Shown here one piece after another: positions 32,420 to 49,523 of a stretch of 64,000 bases of DNA. The notes under the pieces were generated by a model. That model had not been told where the DNA came from. It did not search any database and worked only from the letters and a program-made list of their open reading frames with translations. The position numbers and the translations under genes were made by a program. Source of the DNA: Yamagishiella unicocca (Eukaryota > Chlorophyta > Chlorophyceae > Chlamydomonadales > Volvocaceae). Location: the NCBI GenBank assembly GCA_003116995.1, contig BDSL01000036.1, positions 124,001 through 188,000 of the forward strand. The letters run 5' to 3'. Position 1 is the first letter of the stretch, and each line of letters opens with the position of its first letter.

Positions 32420-35307
32420 ATACCGCTTCTTGACTGGCTGCGCGCCGCTAATGAGCATATGGGCGGCGACGGTCTCGAGCGCCGTCAATTGTGCGTCTTT
32501 TGGAGCGGCTTCGGCGAGCGGACCGACACCCCCAACATATGGAGGGCCGCCACCATCCGCAGGGTTGACAAGGTTACGGGCACGTGCGAAATCAAGTAAG
32601 CGCACACAGCAGCCGACCGGAAGCGTGGTACGACGTTCTAGTAGTCCACTGCTGCGGCGCAATCAGTAGTTGTCTCCTGTGGCGGAGCGCAACCGGTAGT
32701 TACGTGCTGCGGCACAACGGTAGTTCACTGCTACGGCCGAGCGCAGCGCCGCGAGTGCCAGATTAGGAACCACTAGCTGGAATCCAACGAGGGCTCGCAC
32801 TCCTCTGCTGGGCCCCGCCGAGGAAAGGTCTTTACGTGTAGGGTAGCTAGGAGGATGTCTATCCCATGCTCCGAACGACCAAGCGCGAGATGTGGGGAGG
32901 CGTTTTCCCCGTCAATGTGTCTACGCCAAAGAACGTGTCTGTACGCCACGTGTTTTTCATCCCCTAACCCCCTCCTTAACCACCTGCCCTCCCGCCCAAG
33001 GTACCATGACGATCGCCGCAAGATGAGTCGCGCCTTCGTGTACCTCCCACTCGCCGTGTTGCACTTCGCCCGCTGCCCGCCCCAACCCGGCACGGTGCCG
33101 CGCACAGCCGCGGAGGGCTACCCGCCGCTGCCGCCGTCGCTGCCGATGGGGCCTCCCCCGCCATCGGCCCAGCACACGGGCCCCATGGGCTGCGCAACGC
33201 CAGCAGCCCACTTGGTGGCGTCCGCGAGTGCGCCTGCTTCCACCGGCCGCATCCATCCACGGGTGGCGTCGATGGCGCCGACGGAGCCTTCTGTGTGCCA
33301 CCTCATGACGCAGCCCCCGTGGGCGTCATCTGCCCTACAGATGCCTGTGGCGGCTTTGCTAGCGGGCCGCGGAGCAGCAGCTGCGGCTGCAGCGGCGCCC
33401 ACTCCTTGTCCCACAGCGCCCACAGCCAAGCGCTGTCTGGCCCGGCCGGACGAGCCCTGGGGCCCCTGGGGCGGCCACGAGCAACCCGACTTGAACCCAG
33501 CCTTCGCCAGCCCAGGCCGCAAGCTGATGCGGTCGTGGTCGGAGCGACCAGCAGCCAGGGGCACCCTCGCCGAGGCAGGAGCTGCGGCCGGAGCTGAGCG
33601 TGGAGGTGTACCCGACCCCGGCAATGCCGGGCGATCCGACTTCGGGTGGAGCCCGCTGCATGCTTTTGGGGGCAACGGGGCCCAATCCGGGCCGCCGGCG
33701 CCGCCGCATTCGTCGTACACCATGGCCGCGTCGGTGCCGCTGCCGGCCGCTGCGTTGGGGGCCGCGGCAACGCCCTTCAGCGCCGCTGCTGGTGCCGATG
33801 GGAACCCGGCGACCTTCCTGCAGACACGTCAGCTCGAACTGAAACTGCCGGGTGGTATGGCACCGATGGCCCTTGCCCGCGTGTGCAGCGCCCCCAGCCG
33901 CGGAAGCGGTGGGGCGAGCAGGGGTGCGGTGGGTGCTTCGGGCGGCTGCTGGGGCGACGAGGCAGTTGTGCCCCCGCCGCTGTCGTTCTGGGTGGAGACG
34001 CTAGACTCTACTCTGGCAAAAGCAGGTGGGTGCGAGGAGCAGGGGACCTAGCGTGCCTAAGGGGGGTCTCAGTAGGAATGGGGGTGTTGGACTACGGCGA
34101 AGCATAACGGAAACCCATCCAGCTGGTGGGTGTACGTGGGGAGGAAAGCTCGGGCTTCTATCTATCCGCCCATCCGTCCATCCATCTCCGCCCATCCATC
34201 TCCGCCCATCCATCTCCGCCCATCCATCTCCGCCCATCCATCGCCCATCCGACCCATCCGACCCATCCGCCCATCCTTCCATCCATCTCCAACCCTCAGG
34301 AACAGGCGCCAGCAACCACGGCAGCGGCCTAGGCTCCCCAGACGACCACTTCAGCGGCTTCGGCCGCACCTCTACCAACAGCAGCGCCATGCCCGGAGGC
34401 AGCGCCTTCAGTGGCAGCGTGAGCCGCCGCGGCAGCGCCGACGGCAGCCTCCGACTCAGCGGCGCAAGGCCCATCTCAAGCTCGTACATTGCCGCACCAG
34501 CAACCGCAACTGCAGCCACAGCGGATGGTGGCAGCTACAGCGCTGCTTTGGCTCAGGAGGCAGCCCTCTGGCCCTACATCCAAGCTCCAGTCCTGGGAAC
34601 AGCCTGGAAGTCGATACCTTACGTTCCGGGACCTCCCATGATACGGTCTCAAGGGCCAGGTGGAGTGGTTGGGCCCCATGCGGGATCTGTTGCCGGGCTG
34701 AGCGGCGGTGTCAGCCTCGCCGGAGATGGCGATGGATGCCTGCGAGAGCTGCTAGATGGTGAGGACGGGCATGAGGGTGGGGTGGGTGCCATGAGACGAG
34801 GTACGACCGGCCGAGTGTGTTTTAGGGGCTGCGTCAGATGGGAAGGACCGGTGTCTTACCGCTTAACGTGTCGGCAGGTGGAGGTGGGCGGCTGGTGGGC
34901 GAGGGAGCTAGGAATTGGCACAACACGCGAGTTAGGCGCGCAGCGCGAGTAGCGGCGGGAGCGATTCCGCATTAGGGTTTGCGTGGCAGACGACGACTGA
35001 ACACTCTTCCAGCCCCAGGTTACTGCACTTACGATTGGCGGACACTGCGGCGTCCGTCCCCACCGCCCTCAGTCCCATGCTCCCATCCGCAACTGCCCGT
35101 GACTCATATCCTCACTCGCTTCACGATCCCCTTCCGCCCGCAGATCTCGAGCAGCAGGACTGGCCGCACGGTCTCTCCGCCCTGCCACCGCGACCAATGC
35201 CCAGCATGCAGCTCTATGGCCAGGCCCTCTGCAGGGCCCTGGGCGCTGGGTTGCCCAGCTGCGCGATGCAAGGTGCTGGCGGGCTGAGTACGACAGCTCG
35301 ATGGTGA
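32420..35307 (+). CDS. Protein with a Tudor/Agenet-like block and long disordered region (5' partial model)
   Basis: Not assigned to a family. Four exons close in phase: 32420-32595, 33001-34025, 34300-34758 and 35144-35307 (1824 nt, 607 residues), but the start codon and upstream exons are not found. The first visible exon has LCVFWSGFGERTDTPNIWRA and ATIRRVDKVTGTCEIKYHDD, the last three residues crossing the splice. The pattern aromatic - W(R)A - I - D - TG - (I/V)xYxD is that of Tudor/Agenet/PWWP-like beta barrels that bind modified histone tails. This is inference from pattern, not a database match. The rest is Pro/Ala/Gly/Ser-rich, with short ordered-looking pieces such as PPPLSFWVETLDSTLAKAG and the C-terminal MQLYGQALCRALGAGLPSC. 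An alternative frame in the first exon stops after the splice, which supports the frame chosen. A nuclear scaffold or chromatin role is possible. Confidence 0.5.
34166..34290. repeat. 14-bp minisatellite in an intron
   Basis: Four clean copies of CATCCATCTCCGCC, flanked by degenerate CCATCCGAC-type units, fill the pyrimidine-rich 3' part of the intron before the 34300 exon. They may also serve as an extended polypyrimidine tract. Confidence 0.9.
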
Positions 35308-37802
35308 CGTGCCTTCTAAAAACCGCCACCATCATGGCCCCCGACAGTTCGTTCTCCCCTGTGGTGCTGGCGCAATCTTGGGTGGGCGGGTTTCCATAGT
35401 TTAATCGCCGCGACGAACCACCACTAACGGCCCATAAGGCCCAACATGGAGATGACCAATTTCGCAAAGGAGTGGATACTTAATAGTCCTGCCCCTCTGG
35501 ATTTTATTTGGCGGCTATACTGCGTGTGCCTCGTCGGTGCCGATGCTCCTTGGCCAGGCCTTGTTGGCAGTGCTGTTTTCATATCTAGTCACATGTTAAT
35601 CATTCATCCACGGTCATTGTGCGCCGTTTTGTTGGTGTGATTGGTGTGGTTTGTTGTGTTAGGTACGGCAATGATGTGCGCGAACTAGGAGCGGCAGGCT
35701 GGAGGCGGTGATCGTCAAGACATGGACCAGTGGTGCGCACCCCACCTACCCCTGGGCCGGTGATCCGCGGTGCCCTTCCCTGGACTGCGAGTCTGTAGGT
35801 TATTGAACCAACCTCGACGGTCGGGTAGGGACTGGTGGTATCAGATGACTTCATGCCTGCGGCTTTGCTTTTAAGGAGCGTTCGAATGCATGCAGACAGT
35901 TGATAGCTGTGTCTGAATACACGTGTACCATAACGCGGCAACGCGCGAAGTCAACTTGTAGTAGTCTAAATGGATGCGATGCTGCTGGGTATTAAGAGGA
36001 ATTGCGGACGGCGGCGATGCCATAACTGTCATTTGCGGCTACTCGGTCATGGATGCTGAGAAGTGGGTCAGAAACAAGACCACGCGGGCGTGTACACTGT
36101 CCGCCATAGACTACCTGTTGGTCGCATTGATGGTTCGGTTCGTGTTTGGTGTTGTGAAGGGGTCGGTCAGACCTGGATCGGCTTGCGTCCCGATATCCTG
36201 CCGGGAGTCCCTCGCTCTGAAGCTATCCAACATACCGGTAATTTATAAACGCATGCGTGCTTTTCGCTGACACTGTTTTATCGCAGCCCGAATAGTGACG
36301 TTCAAAATGTAGGAGTGATTCGAAGCCCCGAACATTAATGTATTTTTGTCAGGTGGTTAGCCTGGCTGCCGTACTTAGGGTCATAACATAAGTATGTTGG
36401 TCCGTTGGTGTCGAAGTGGACGCGAGATACGCTTCGCTGGAGGCCCTGAGAAGGCCGCATCGGGGCGCTGGAGTGAGAGGCTTGCAAAGTCTAGGGTACC
36501 GGCCCCGGCGTATGGTTGCGGGCCGCGTATGGACCTAGTGGGTGAGGAGATCGGCAGTGAAGATCTCATCTCCGTTCAAGCGCGCCGTACATGCCAGCTC
36601 CTTGCGGGCCTGATTGCCTTGATGCCGACCTGCCGTGATGGGCTGGCCAGCGATGGTTGTTTTCAGTAAAGTTGTTGTTGTCTAAAACAAGTTGTCCCTT
36701 TTCTGAGTTTCAAGGACTGACTAGCCATCATGCACCCAGGTACTGATACCGGTTGTTCGAGGGCATGCCCTCCTGCGTTGAATACCCTGAAGCCGGCTGC
36801 TCTGGAGTATGAAGACTGATGAAGAGTCAAAATACTTACGTTAGATGTGGAATCGTGTACGGCAAGTCGTCGCTGGGCGTACTGTATTGCGTGTCTAGGC
36901 ACTGCAGGTACACGTATACCATGCCCGCCCGCGGCGCCGAAGAAGCGTGCGGGGTGCGGAATTACGGTATACGGCTGAGGGAAAGTTCTGGATGGTGGGT
37001 TGTGTTATCGAGTTTGATGCCTAACTATTGATGTGCCAGAGCCCGTATCGCTATCACTACCCTTATGCCGGGTCGCGAGGGTGCGGTCGGGGCATTTTAG
37101 CCCTTTCATTAGTGTCTTGCTGACGTTCCTTGCGAAGGTACTTAACTTACCGTATGCTGTGCCGCTGTAGGATGGCGCGGTAATGTCTCTGGGGTTTGCT
37201 TTCCGTGGTGCAATAGAGCGTCATTATAGTTTGTTCTCAATTTGCAAATTCATATAATGTCAGTCAAATGGTTGCGAGTACACGTACGGCTGAGGATGGC
37301 GTCGTTTCTCGAGTAGTGCGCCTCGGGATGTGCTGGCGTTTCACAGTGGCCCTTTGAAGACGATACTGTGGCGTGTCGTTGCCTCGCTTCCGATTTCGTT
37401 AAGAAGGCGACACACACGCCACACTGCAATCCTGCTCGCCTCCAATTTCGGTGTTGTAACGACACACGCACACACGTAGCTTAGCATCAACCTGACGCAT
37501 GTGGGACCCACGTCGACCGCATCACGTGATCATTTACTACGCGCATTGCTTCGCGAGATCACCCAGCCTTAAACGTCGACCTTTTGGAGGTGCGGCAGCC
37601 GCATGTTAGTACGTGCTCAGTGTGGTGTATGGTAGTACCCAGATTGTGTCGTTGTGGGAAACACTCAGCCGGAGGAAGCATCCACGGACGGTCCGCCGTA
37701 CGCGTTCGTCTAACGAAAACGGGTCAACGCTGCGATGTTGGGTGCAAGAGGTAGGAGACATTTTTGTACTTTAAGATTTAAAGCCTGGTCTAAAGGGCAA
37801 TC
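35308..37802. other. A+T-richer intergenic region
   Basis: No gene recognised. Open frames at 35974-36270 and 36063-36248 (+) overlap in different frames. One has a hydrophobic stretch, YLLVALMVRFVFGVVKG, but no splice partner or family signature. This region may hold decayed transposon or UTR sequence. I saw no terminal repeats or transposase motifs. Confidence 0.4.
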
Positions 37803-37913
37803 ATGGCAGCCTTGCCTGGCCTCATGAATACCGCCGCGGGTGCTGCCGCTAAGGTTGCGTTTGCCAGCGGGACGGACCCGTGGGTCAATGCGTCATTGGA
37901 TTGGAACTCCTGA
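37803..37913 (+). CDS. 36-aa ORF upstream of the hemerythrin gene
   Basis: The function is unknown. The ORF encodes an Ala-rich peptide beginning MAALPGLMNTAAGAAAKVAF and ending DPWVNASLDWNS. It stops 204 bp before the hemerythrin-gene ATG on the same strand. Codon choice is GC-ending like a real gene (GCC, GCG, AAG, GTC), in contrast to the A+T-rich DNA around it. A conserved short first ORF on a dicistronic mRNA, or a regulatory uORF, are both possible. It could equally be chance. Confidence 0.35.
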   Translation: MAALPGLMNTAAGAAAKVAFASGTDPWVNASLDWNS

Positions 37914-38117
37914 ATGAAGTGACATCCATGCCCGCACAACCGCCACTAGTGTGAACTTCGTGCATACACGACCATTTTCAGTCTGTACGTGTAGGTAATC
38001 ATAATGCGAGCTGGCCCATTGGCATTTCCAGCTGAACCGTGCCCTCACCAATCAGTCTGTCGCATCGTTACTGGTGCCTAAGTGGGCTCAGGAATCAACG
38101 ATTAGCCTGGCAAACCA

Positions 38118-40072
38118 ATGGCGCTCTTAGACGACCCGCTGGTCAGCCTACTGCCTCTCGCGTGTGCCAAGACACATCCGCCAATCCACACGACCCCCGA
38201 CTTGCTGACGGTGCCTATTGAGGAGGAGGAGTACGAGGGCCCTATGGGGCATGAGGCGGCCCCCTCCCGCCGTACCGCTGCGGTGGATCGGCCGAAACGT
38301 GCGGAGCCGCCTCCCACTCACTCCGCCGCGGCGGCGGCCGTGACGTCGCGACCGGCCGCTGCGCCGCCGCCGCCGCCGCCGCAGCCGCTACCCGGGTTGG
38401 AAGCAGTGAAAGCGGATCATGAGGCACTCAGGTGGGGCGAGGCGGACGCCCTGATCGATGGGGCGGTCGCTGTCGGCGCTCGTGTCCTGTAAAAGACGGA
38501 CAATTGATATGATACTAGCGGCGGGCGCCCCCAGCCTGAGCCGCACTGCCGCACTCGCTACCCTCCGGGGCTCAGTCTCTGGCCTAACCTTTCCTCGTCT
38601 AGCTGCCCCTCCAGCTCCGACTCCTGTGCATACCATCCCAGACCATCGCCGGCTGGGCTACGAAGCAACACATGTATCGCAAACAACGTACCGGTAATAA
38701 GCAAACCCGCTAAAACGGCAATTAACACGCGCACACGCGGCTCCTTTTTGCTTTGCCCTGCCCCGCAACGCTCACCCGCGGCTCCAGGCAGCTGTTCAAC
38801 GAGTACGACACCCTATGCGGGCGGAGAGCGGCTGCCGCCGCCGGCGCGCCAGCGTCCGCCTGCGTGGCTGGCTCTGCCGATGGCTCGCCCACAACCATCA
38901 CCACCGCGGCTGACCTCACGCCGCACGCTCAGGGAGTCCCGGGACCGGGACCGGGGCCGGGGCTAAGAGCAGGGCCAGGGCCGGCGGCTGGCGTGGCTGC
39001 GTCTGCGGCCCAGCAGCTGGCGCCGTTGCAGCGGCGCAAGCGAGCCGTTGCGGCCCGCATCGTGCGCGAGTTGTCAATGCACGCGAGCGCGGAGGAGCGG
39101 ACGCTGTACCCGCTGGCGTACGAATGCCTGCCGTACGGAAAGGACATGTACGACAAGTCGCTTACGGACGACCAGGTGCTTCGTGGGTGGGGACCAGGGG
39201 AAGCAACGGAGGGTGGGCAGCTGGCGGCGACAGCCGTGCGCCTGCTGCCATTGGGTGCGTGGAAAGGGGCTCCCGGCCTGCCCCAATGATGCCAACCCAC
39301 GTGACCCGCGCGCACCCTTCCCGTCGTACAGGTCGCCAAGGAGCTGCTGCAGTACGTCGTGACGCACGACCCGCGTACGGACGCGGAATGGGAGCTGTAC
39401 GACAGTGCCGTGACGAGCGTGGCGGATCACGAGCGGCGGCACATGGCCACGGAGGAGGAGCTGGTGAGAGCGGAGGCCGGCGCGTGGCGCCCGGCACCGC
39501 CACCATTGCCACCCCCCGGCAACCCGACAACCCGGTCAAACCCTCCTTTATATTTGGCCACTACCCCTACCACCGCAACCACCAACACAACCACTAGCCG
39601 TTAGCCTTACCTGGCGTCAATCCAAAGGCGCCAGCATGGCTGCCATACCCCAAACCGCGGCTGCCCTCGCCCGATTTCCTAGACGCGGTTTAGACACCAA
39701 CCCGCACCCACAGTTCTGCCCACCCGCGCTTGCTCTCCTGCACCGAGCATGGATCAGTTCGTCGATACGCTGAGAAGAATCCACCGCCCCAATCGTGTGT
39801 GCCTACCTAACCATAAAACACCCAAAACCCCAAAAACGAAACACGCACAGGTACTGGAGCCGATGCGTGCCATGCTGTCCCCTGACGCGGCCCTGCGTCT
39901 GGGCCAGGACTGGCACGTGGCCAAGGCCAATGCGCCGCTGCTGCCCCACCCGCGCGGCCCCACAAGGGCCCTATGGTCCCGCCTGGCGCACCCACTGACG
40001 GGGCTGGTGGACAGGGTGATGGAGCGGCTGGGGGGGTTGAGAGGAAACCCGTTGGTCAGCACTGAGAAGTAA
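38118..40072 (+). CDS. Hemerythrin (HHE cation-binding) domain protein
   Basis: HHE domains bind a di-iron centre through His and Glu/Asp and act in O2/NO/redox sensing or iron handling. Four exons, 38118-38431, 38788-39175, 39332-39463 and 39851-40072, close exactly (1056 nt, 351 aa). The HHE helices are split by introns. Helix A has LEAVKADHEALRQLFNEYDT (spliced at Arg). After a Gly/Ala/Pro-rich insertion, helix B has ARIVRELSMHASAEERTLYP, then VAKELLQYVV and helix D ADHERRHMATEEEL. The His and Glu ligands expected in H-HxxxE-H-HxxxE order are visible. The N-terminal 95 residues are Pro/Ala-rich and the C-terminal 60 are basic. There is no clear signal peptide. A TGTAA lies 346 nt after the stop. 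The insertion in the A-B loop is unusually long. Confidence 0.9.
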
Positions 40073-40417
40073 AACCGAATAAGGAAACGTTCGGTACATT
40101 CGGCGGCTGGGGGCCGCGGCGGCGGGCTGTTGGGGGCAGTGTCGCGATTTGCACCCCGCAGAGACCCCTCAGATACTTAAGAGAAACACGCATGGGTTGA
40201 TAAGTTCGTGAGGTTAGGCGGGCAGCCAGTGGCATACGTGCGTGGTTGGCCCATTCGTACCGCGCCTGGTGGCGAGGGTGGTTGCACTGCTTGTCTCGGC
40301 TAAACGGTCACAGTTGCAGATATTGCGTATGGGCGAGGAGCTGATGATGATCTAAGCCCCGTGTTCCTGATGTTATATTGATGTTGCATTGACGCTACAT
40401 CCGACGGTGATGTGACT

Positions 40418-40422
40418 TGTAA
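40418..40422 (+). terminator. TGTAA polyadenylation signal (hemerythrin gene)
   Basis: First TGTAA on the + strand after the stop at 40072. Confidence 0.6.
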
Positions 40423-41581
40423 AACCGAAGACTGGGACAGGCGCAGGCGAGCCATGCCCATGTCTCTTGACGCGTTGGTAATGAAGCTGGCATGTGTGCG
40501 CATGTAGGGCCTGACCTGGCGTGTGTGCACGTCTGCCGACCCAGGCTCAGGGGACAGGGAGGAAGTTATTGGAAGAACAAAGCACGGTTCATGTCACAGG
40601 CAAGTCTTCTCCGTTCGCCAACTCACTGCGAGCAGCCGCGTCCGCAGCTGCAGCCAGCCCGCCGGCCCGCACCTACACCGCCGACTCCGGGCCACGCCTA
40701 CATGGAGCTTAGAGCGCCCCTAGCGACGGAGATCGCTGTTGCACCTACCACCGAAAGGCGCCACTGGACCCGGGCGCACCGGACCCGGATCTCGCTCATT
40801 GGCCACCTCACGGTCCTCAATCGCAAGATGTTGCGATGTCAAAACCAAAACCCTAATTACGGTACCAAGTAACCGTCTTCTCCGCTCAACACATCACTGT
40901 GCCGCCGCGCACTCGCAGTTCTCGCGCTCGCTACCGCGGCCGTGTCGTGCAGAAGGCAGGGCGGTGCCTGTCACTGCCCCCCCATCACCTACAACAGCGT
41001 GAACCACCTCGTGTGCCTTACATTCTACCTATCTCGTAACAGCTCTGGTCCACGGCACCGCCATGCAGGCCTCATGTTGGCGGTCGCTGCGTTTAACTGG
41101 CAGGGAAAAGGCCCAACGATTGAAGGGAAATACAGGCGCGGTGTTGCAGCTTGGCAGCGCAACCCGACACTCGCATGCCGCAAGCACAACAGCGCTCGCC
41201 CGCATCACACCGACGCCTGTGATCCCGCCCTGATCCCCTTTTTGCACCCCTTTCACACCCACCCAGACAACCATGCCATGACCTGGGGCATTGTAAAATG
41301 GTCAAGAAGTCAAGAAACGAGGCTACGCGCAGGAGGATGAGTCCCTAGTAAGGCCCCTGATGTCAGCGGATGAGTCACGTCCGCGCCGCATCGAACGGCA
41401 GGTACCGAAGCCACACCCTCCGTCGAGGCTAAGCAGTTCGTCGTCCGTCACGCCCACCCGGTCACCCAGTCATTCAGCTATGATACAACGCAGGGCAGCA
41501 ACCGCACCGGGCCGCTCAGAGTCGGCGGAGTAGGCCATGAAGCGGCATGGGGACGACATGAGGTGCGCACCCCCCCCCATG

Positions 41582-41625
41582 GCCAACTATCCTGTCGTTT
41601 TCGCGTCAACGGTTTTCACGCCACC
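41582..41625 (+). repeat. Dispersed repeat family, copy F
   Basis: GCCAACTATCCTGTC, then CGCGTCAACGGTTTTCACGC, matches the copy at 48299-48345 (CGCCAACTATCCTGTC, then CGCGTAGAACGGTTTTTACA). It lies in the 3' flank of the ZNF593-like gene. Confidence 0.7.
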
Positions 41626-42043
41626 CCCATGACCCGAAGCAGCTGCTGGATGCAGGGCGAGGGTCGGTGCCAGCGTGAGCGAAGCATCTGCCGGGCCCGC
41701 CGGGCAGGTATAGTGCCCACTGGGCCCCAGTACCTCTCTCCCACGTGTGTCTCCCTCGCCTTGGAATATCGTGAAGGTGAGTGGAACGTGCGTAGACGTA
41801 GGCGACCGGCGCACCCTTCAGCTCCGCTGGATGTGCGAGGCGCCTCTGCGTACACCGCGGGACTGCCCTCAGTCGGCCCAGCGCTCCCGACCAGCCTAGC
41901 CGGACGCCGGACACCCCGCGTGCTCCAGCCCACGGCGGCCCGGGTGCTCACAGATGTCACGCGATGCTGTGAGCACCGCCGTTGCGTATCAAACACACTG
42001 CTTCAGCTCCCTTGCCGCCTCCTTTTGCTGCCCAAACTACATA

Positions 42044-42048
42044 TTACA
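42044..42048 (-). terminator. TGTAA polyadenylation signal (ZNF593-like gene)
   Basis: TTACA on the + strand, 45 nt beyond the stop codon. This would be a very short 3' UTR for this lineage, so a more distal signal may be used. Confidence 0.35.
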
Positions 42049-42092
42049 AAGCCTCCGTGTGCTCCAAAGGCCGCGCTGGCACCAGACGCTGT

Positions 42093-42927
42093 CTACTCGT
42101 CCATCACGGCGGCACCTGCCACCGTGCCCACTCTGAGCTTGGGCCCGTTGTCGGATGCCCCCATGCCTGCAGCTGCTTCCGCGTCTCGTTGGTTGTGCGG
42201 CCGCGCTGTGGTGTTCAGCATCTTGGCGCGCCGCTTATGCGGCCGCTCGCCCTCGTGGCTCGCCAGCGCCGTAGCGGAGTTGAAGTACTTTCTGGAGACG
42301 CAGGAAAGCAGGTCTTGGCGTCAGTTGCGCTCCAAGGGGATTAAGAAATTGCGGGGTGCGTTTGTGACAGGGCGTGGTTAGTCTGGAGGCCGCTGTGAAA
42401 TGTTCCGACAAGGATGGCGTCGGGACGGAGACGGTTCGCCTTGGCGACCCAGACCCACCGGAGGCCCAGCTGTAACTTAAAACTGAGCGATATACCCGGC
42501 GACTAAGCAGACTGCAGGATGGAAGGGGTGCTGCAGCCGCGGTGTGCCGCCGCCGAGCGTGCATCATTGGCCCGGCTGCCGCAACTCACCCGCATGGTAT
42601 GCAGTAGTGCTTGCCAAAGGCCGGTACATCTTCATCCATCTCCGCCCTACAAGCAGCACGAAGGCCACGTTAACCTGAAGTTAGCCTGTTAAGAGAAGAG
42701 AGGTCCCGCCGCCAGCCTCGCAGCCTGCAAAGGCTCTGGGGGCCAACGTACTTTGCTGTTGTGCCCATTGGGCCAACCTTCCCGTCGTGCACTAGGGCTG
42801 GTGGCTTCCGCACATCTTCCCACACTTGGTCGATGTGCCGCTCCTGGAACTGGCCACGCCTTTGTTGCTTAAATGTCTTACGATGTTTGTGGTCCCCACC
42901 AACCTTCCGTTTACCGACGCCACCCAT
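42093..42927 (-). CDS. ZNF593: ZNF593/Bud20-type C2H2 zinc-finger ribosome-biogenesis factor
   Basis: Bud20 in yeast is a shuttling pre-60S ribosome export factor, and ZNF593 is its animal homologue. Three exons, 42927-42752, 42646-42590 and 42291-42093, close exactly (432 nt, 143 aa). The basic N-terminus, KRKVGGDHKHRKTFKQQRRG and then RHIDQVWEDVRKP, is the family signature that binds rRNA. The zinc finger is split by an intron: KHYCIPC, then GKYFNSATALASHEGERPHK with KRRAK. Ligands are CxxC at about residues 75-78 and two His in the last exon. It is followed by TTARPHNQRDAEAAAGMG, the conserved tail. The protein is the usual small size and should be nuclear/nucleolar and cytoplasmic. It is divergent from squalene epoxidase across 509 bp. 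No anomaly is seen. Confidence 0.94.
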
Positions 42928-43436
42928 TGTTTACAGAGAACCGGCTGTAATTGGGAAACGGAACAAGCTAAACTCGGCAGCTTGCGCGTTTTTGATTGAA
43001 TTGGAAATACCCACAGTTAGTTCAAGCGATTTCAATCAATCATTGCTGTAGGGTTCATCTAACGGAAACGCATTCCCGTGTACGACATGCCTAGTCCGGT
43101 CGCTCGCGGGCGTTCCACAGACCGCCACGCCAACATCCGCATGTACAGCCAAATGTCTTAGCTCGGCAGGCACATATATTATTTATCACATCACCATATT
43201 GCTTGAATCCAGTCATTAGTCGTTTTTCTCATACAGGCTTGCCGTGTGCCGCGGGTATTTGTTCCTAGTTTAACGCCTGCTCCCCGAGTTGAAGTAAGCA
43301 GTGATACGCTCCTATCGATACAGCGTCACTGCTTGTCCCAAATCCTTAAAGTTTAGCCCTGCCAGCTGGAGCGGCGAACGCGCGCGAACGGTCAAGACAG
43401 CAGAGGGCAGCGCTGCTCCGCTGCCCAATAAGAAAG
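42928..43436. promoter_or_regulatory. Divergent promoter region (ZNF593-like / squalene epoxidase)
   Basis: This 509-bp, A+T-richer interval separates two start codons. It has TATA-like ATATATTATTTAT near 43172-43184. No coding block is recognised. Both core promoters should lie here. Confidence 0.5.
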
Positions 43437-48776
<5,340 letters not shown>

Positions 48777-49523
48777 GGTGGGGGGGAGGAATTGAGCAGG
48801 TGGGCGAGGCTGGTGGTGGGGAAACTTGGGGGGTGTATAAAAATTGGGGGGAAATTGGGGGGGATGGCATGGAGAGGGGGTGGTGTGAAGAGTTGCAGGT
48901 TCATTGGGCTGGTGTCACGGATCTGTCCGTCCGAGCTGCAGACGGCGGTGGTGGGTGGCCGACGGTGGTGGGGATTGGCGGTGGCAGGGGCGACAAGCCT
49001 TGCTGCCGGGGGGTTGCTGTGACGGGTTAGGGGCCGAAGTCGCGGGGGAAGAGGATGTGTACTGGGTTCCTATGTTACTGTCGTGTGCAGTTGCGACGAG
49101 GGGACCTGCGGTCTCAGTTGAGCTGTTGACTATTTAACATGTTTATCTAATCCGTAGCCGGCGTTAACGTATCGAGAGAAGTGAGTTGCTGCGAGCCGAG
49201 TTGGACTAGACCGCTGGGGAGGACTCCTCTAACACGAGCGGGGGATGCGGCGGCTGTCGAGTGTTGACCCTTCATGGTTTCAGGACTAATGATACGCGCG
49301 TGAAAGTCGAACAAAACATGTGGTGCGTCTCGTCCAGCGGCTTAGGCCATGCTTATTGATGCGGTTGGTGCCTAGCTCATTTGCTCTTACGTTATCTTTG
49401 ACGTTTTGAACTTTATCCACGGCAGGTTCCCCGTGAGATGCTCACGAGAGCCGCGGTGCCGTCTTCAGTCCTGAAGCTCTATAGCTCTTGCTGCTCATGC
49501 ATCGGCAATGCAGAAGGTTAAGA
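48777..49523. other. Downstream flank of squalene epoxidase
   Basis: It begins with a G-rich 3' UTR (48777-49030) and then becomes A+T-richer. No TGTAA is seen in the first 800 nt after the stop, so the poly(A) site is not placed. No gene is recognised. Confidence 0.5.

Larger units (their letters stand above)
40073..42092. other. Intergenic region between convergent genes
   Basis: It holds the hemerythrin and ZNF593-like 3' UTRs. An open frame without ATG at about 41288-41530 (+), reading QEVKKRGYAQEDESLVRP, and an overlapping short ATG frame at 41298 could be exon fragments, but no donor/acceptor pair links them to a gene. The frame 41563-42381 (+) is antisense to the ZNF593-like last exon and is rejected. 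A copy of the dispersed repeat lies at 41582-41625. Confidence 0.4.

Noticed and set aside
41563..42381. A 272-codon + strand frame
   Set aside because: It is antisense to the last exon of the ZNF593-like gene, whose zinc-finger and tail motifs and splice phases prove the minus strand is coding.
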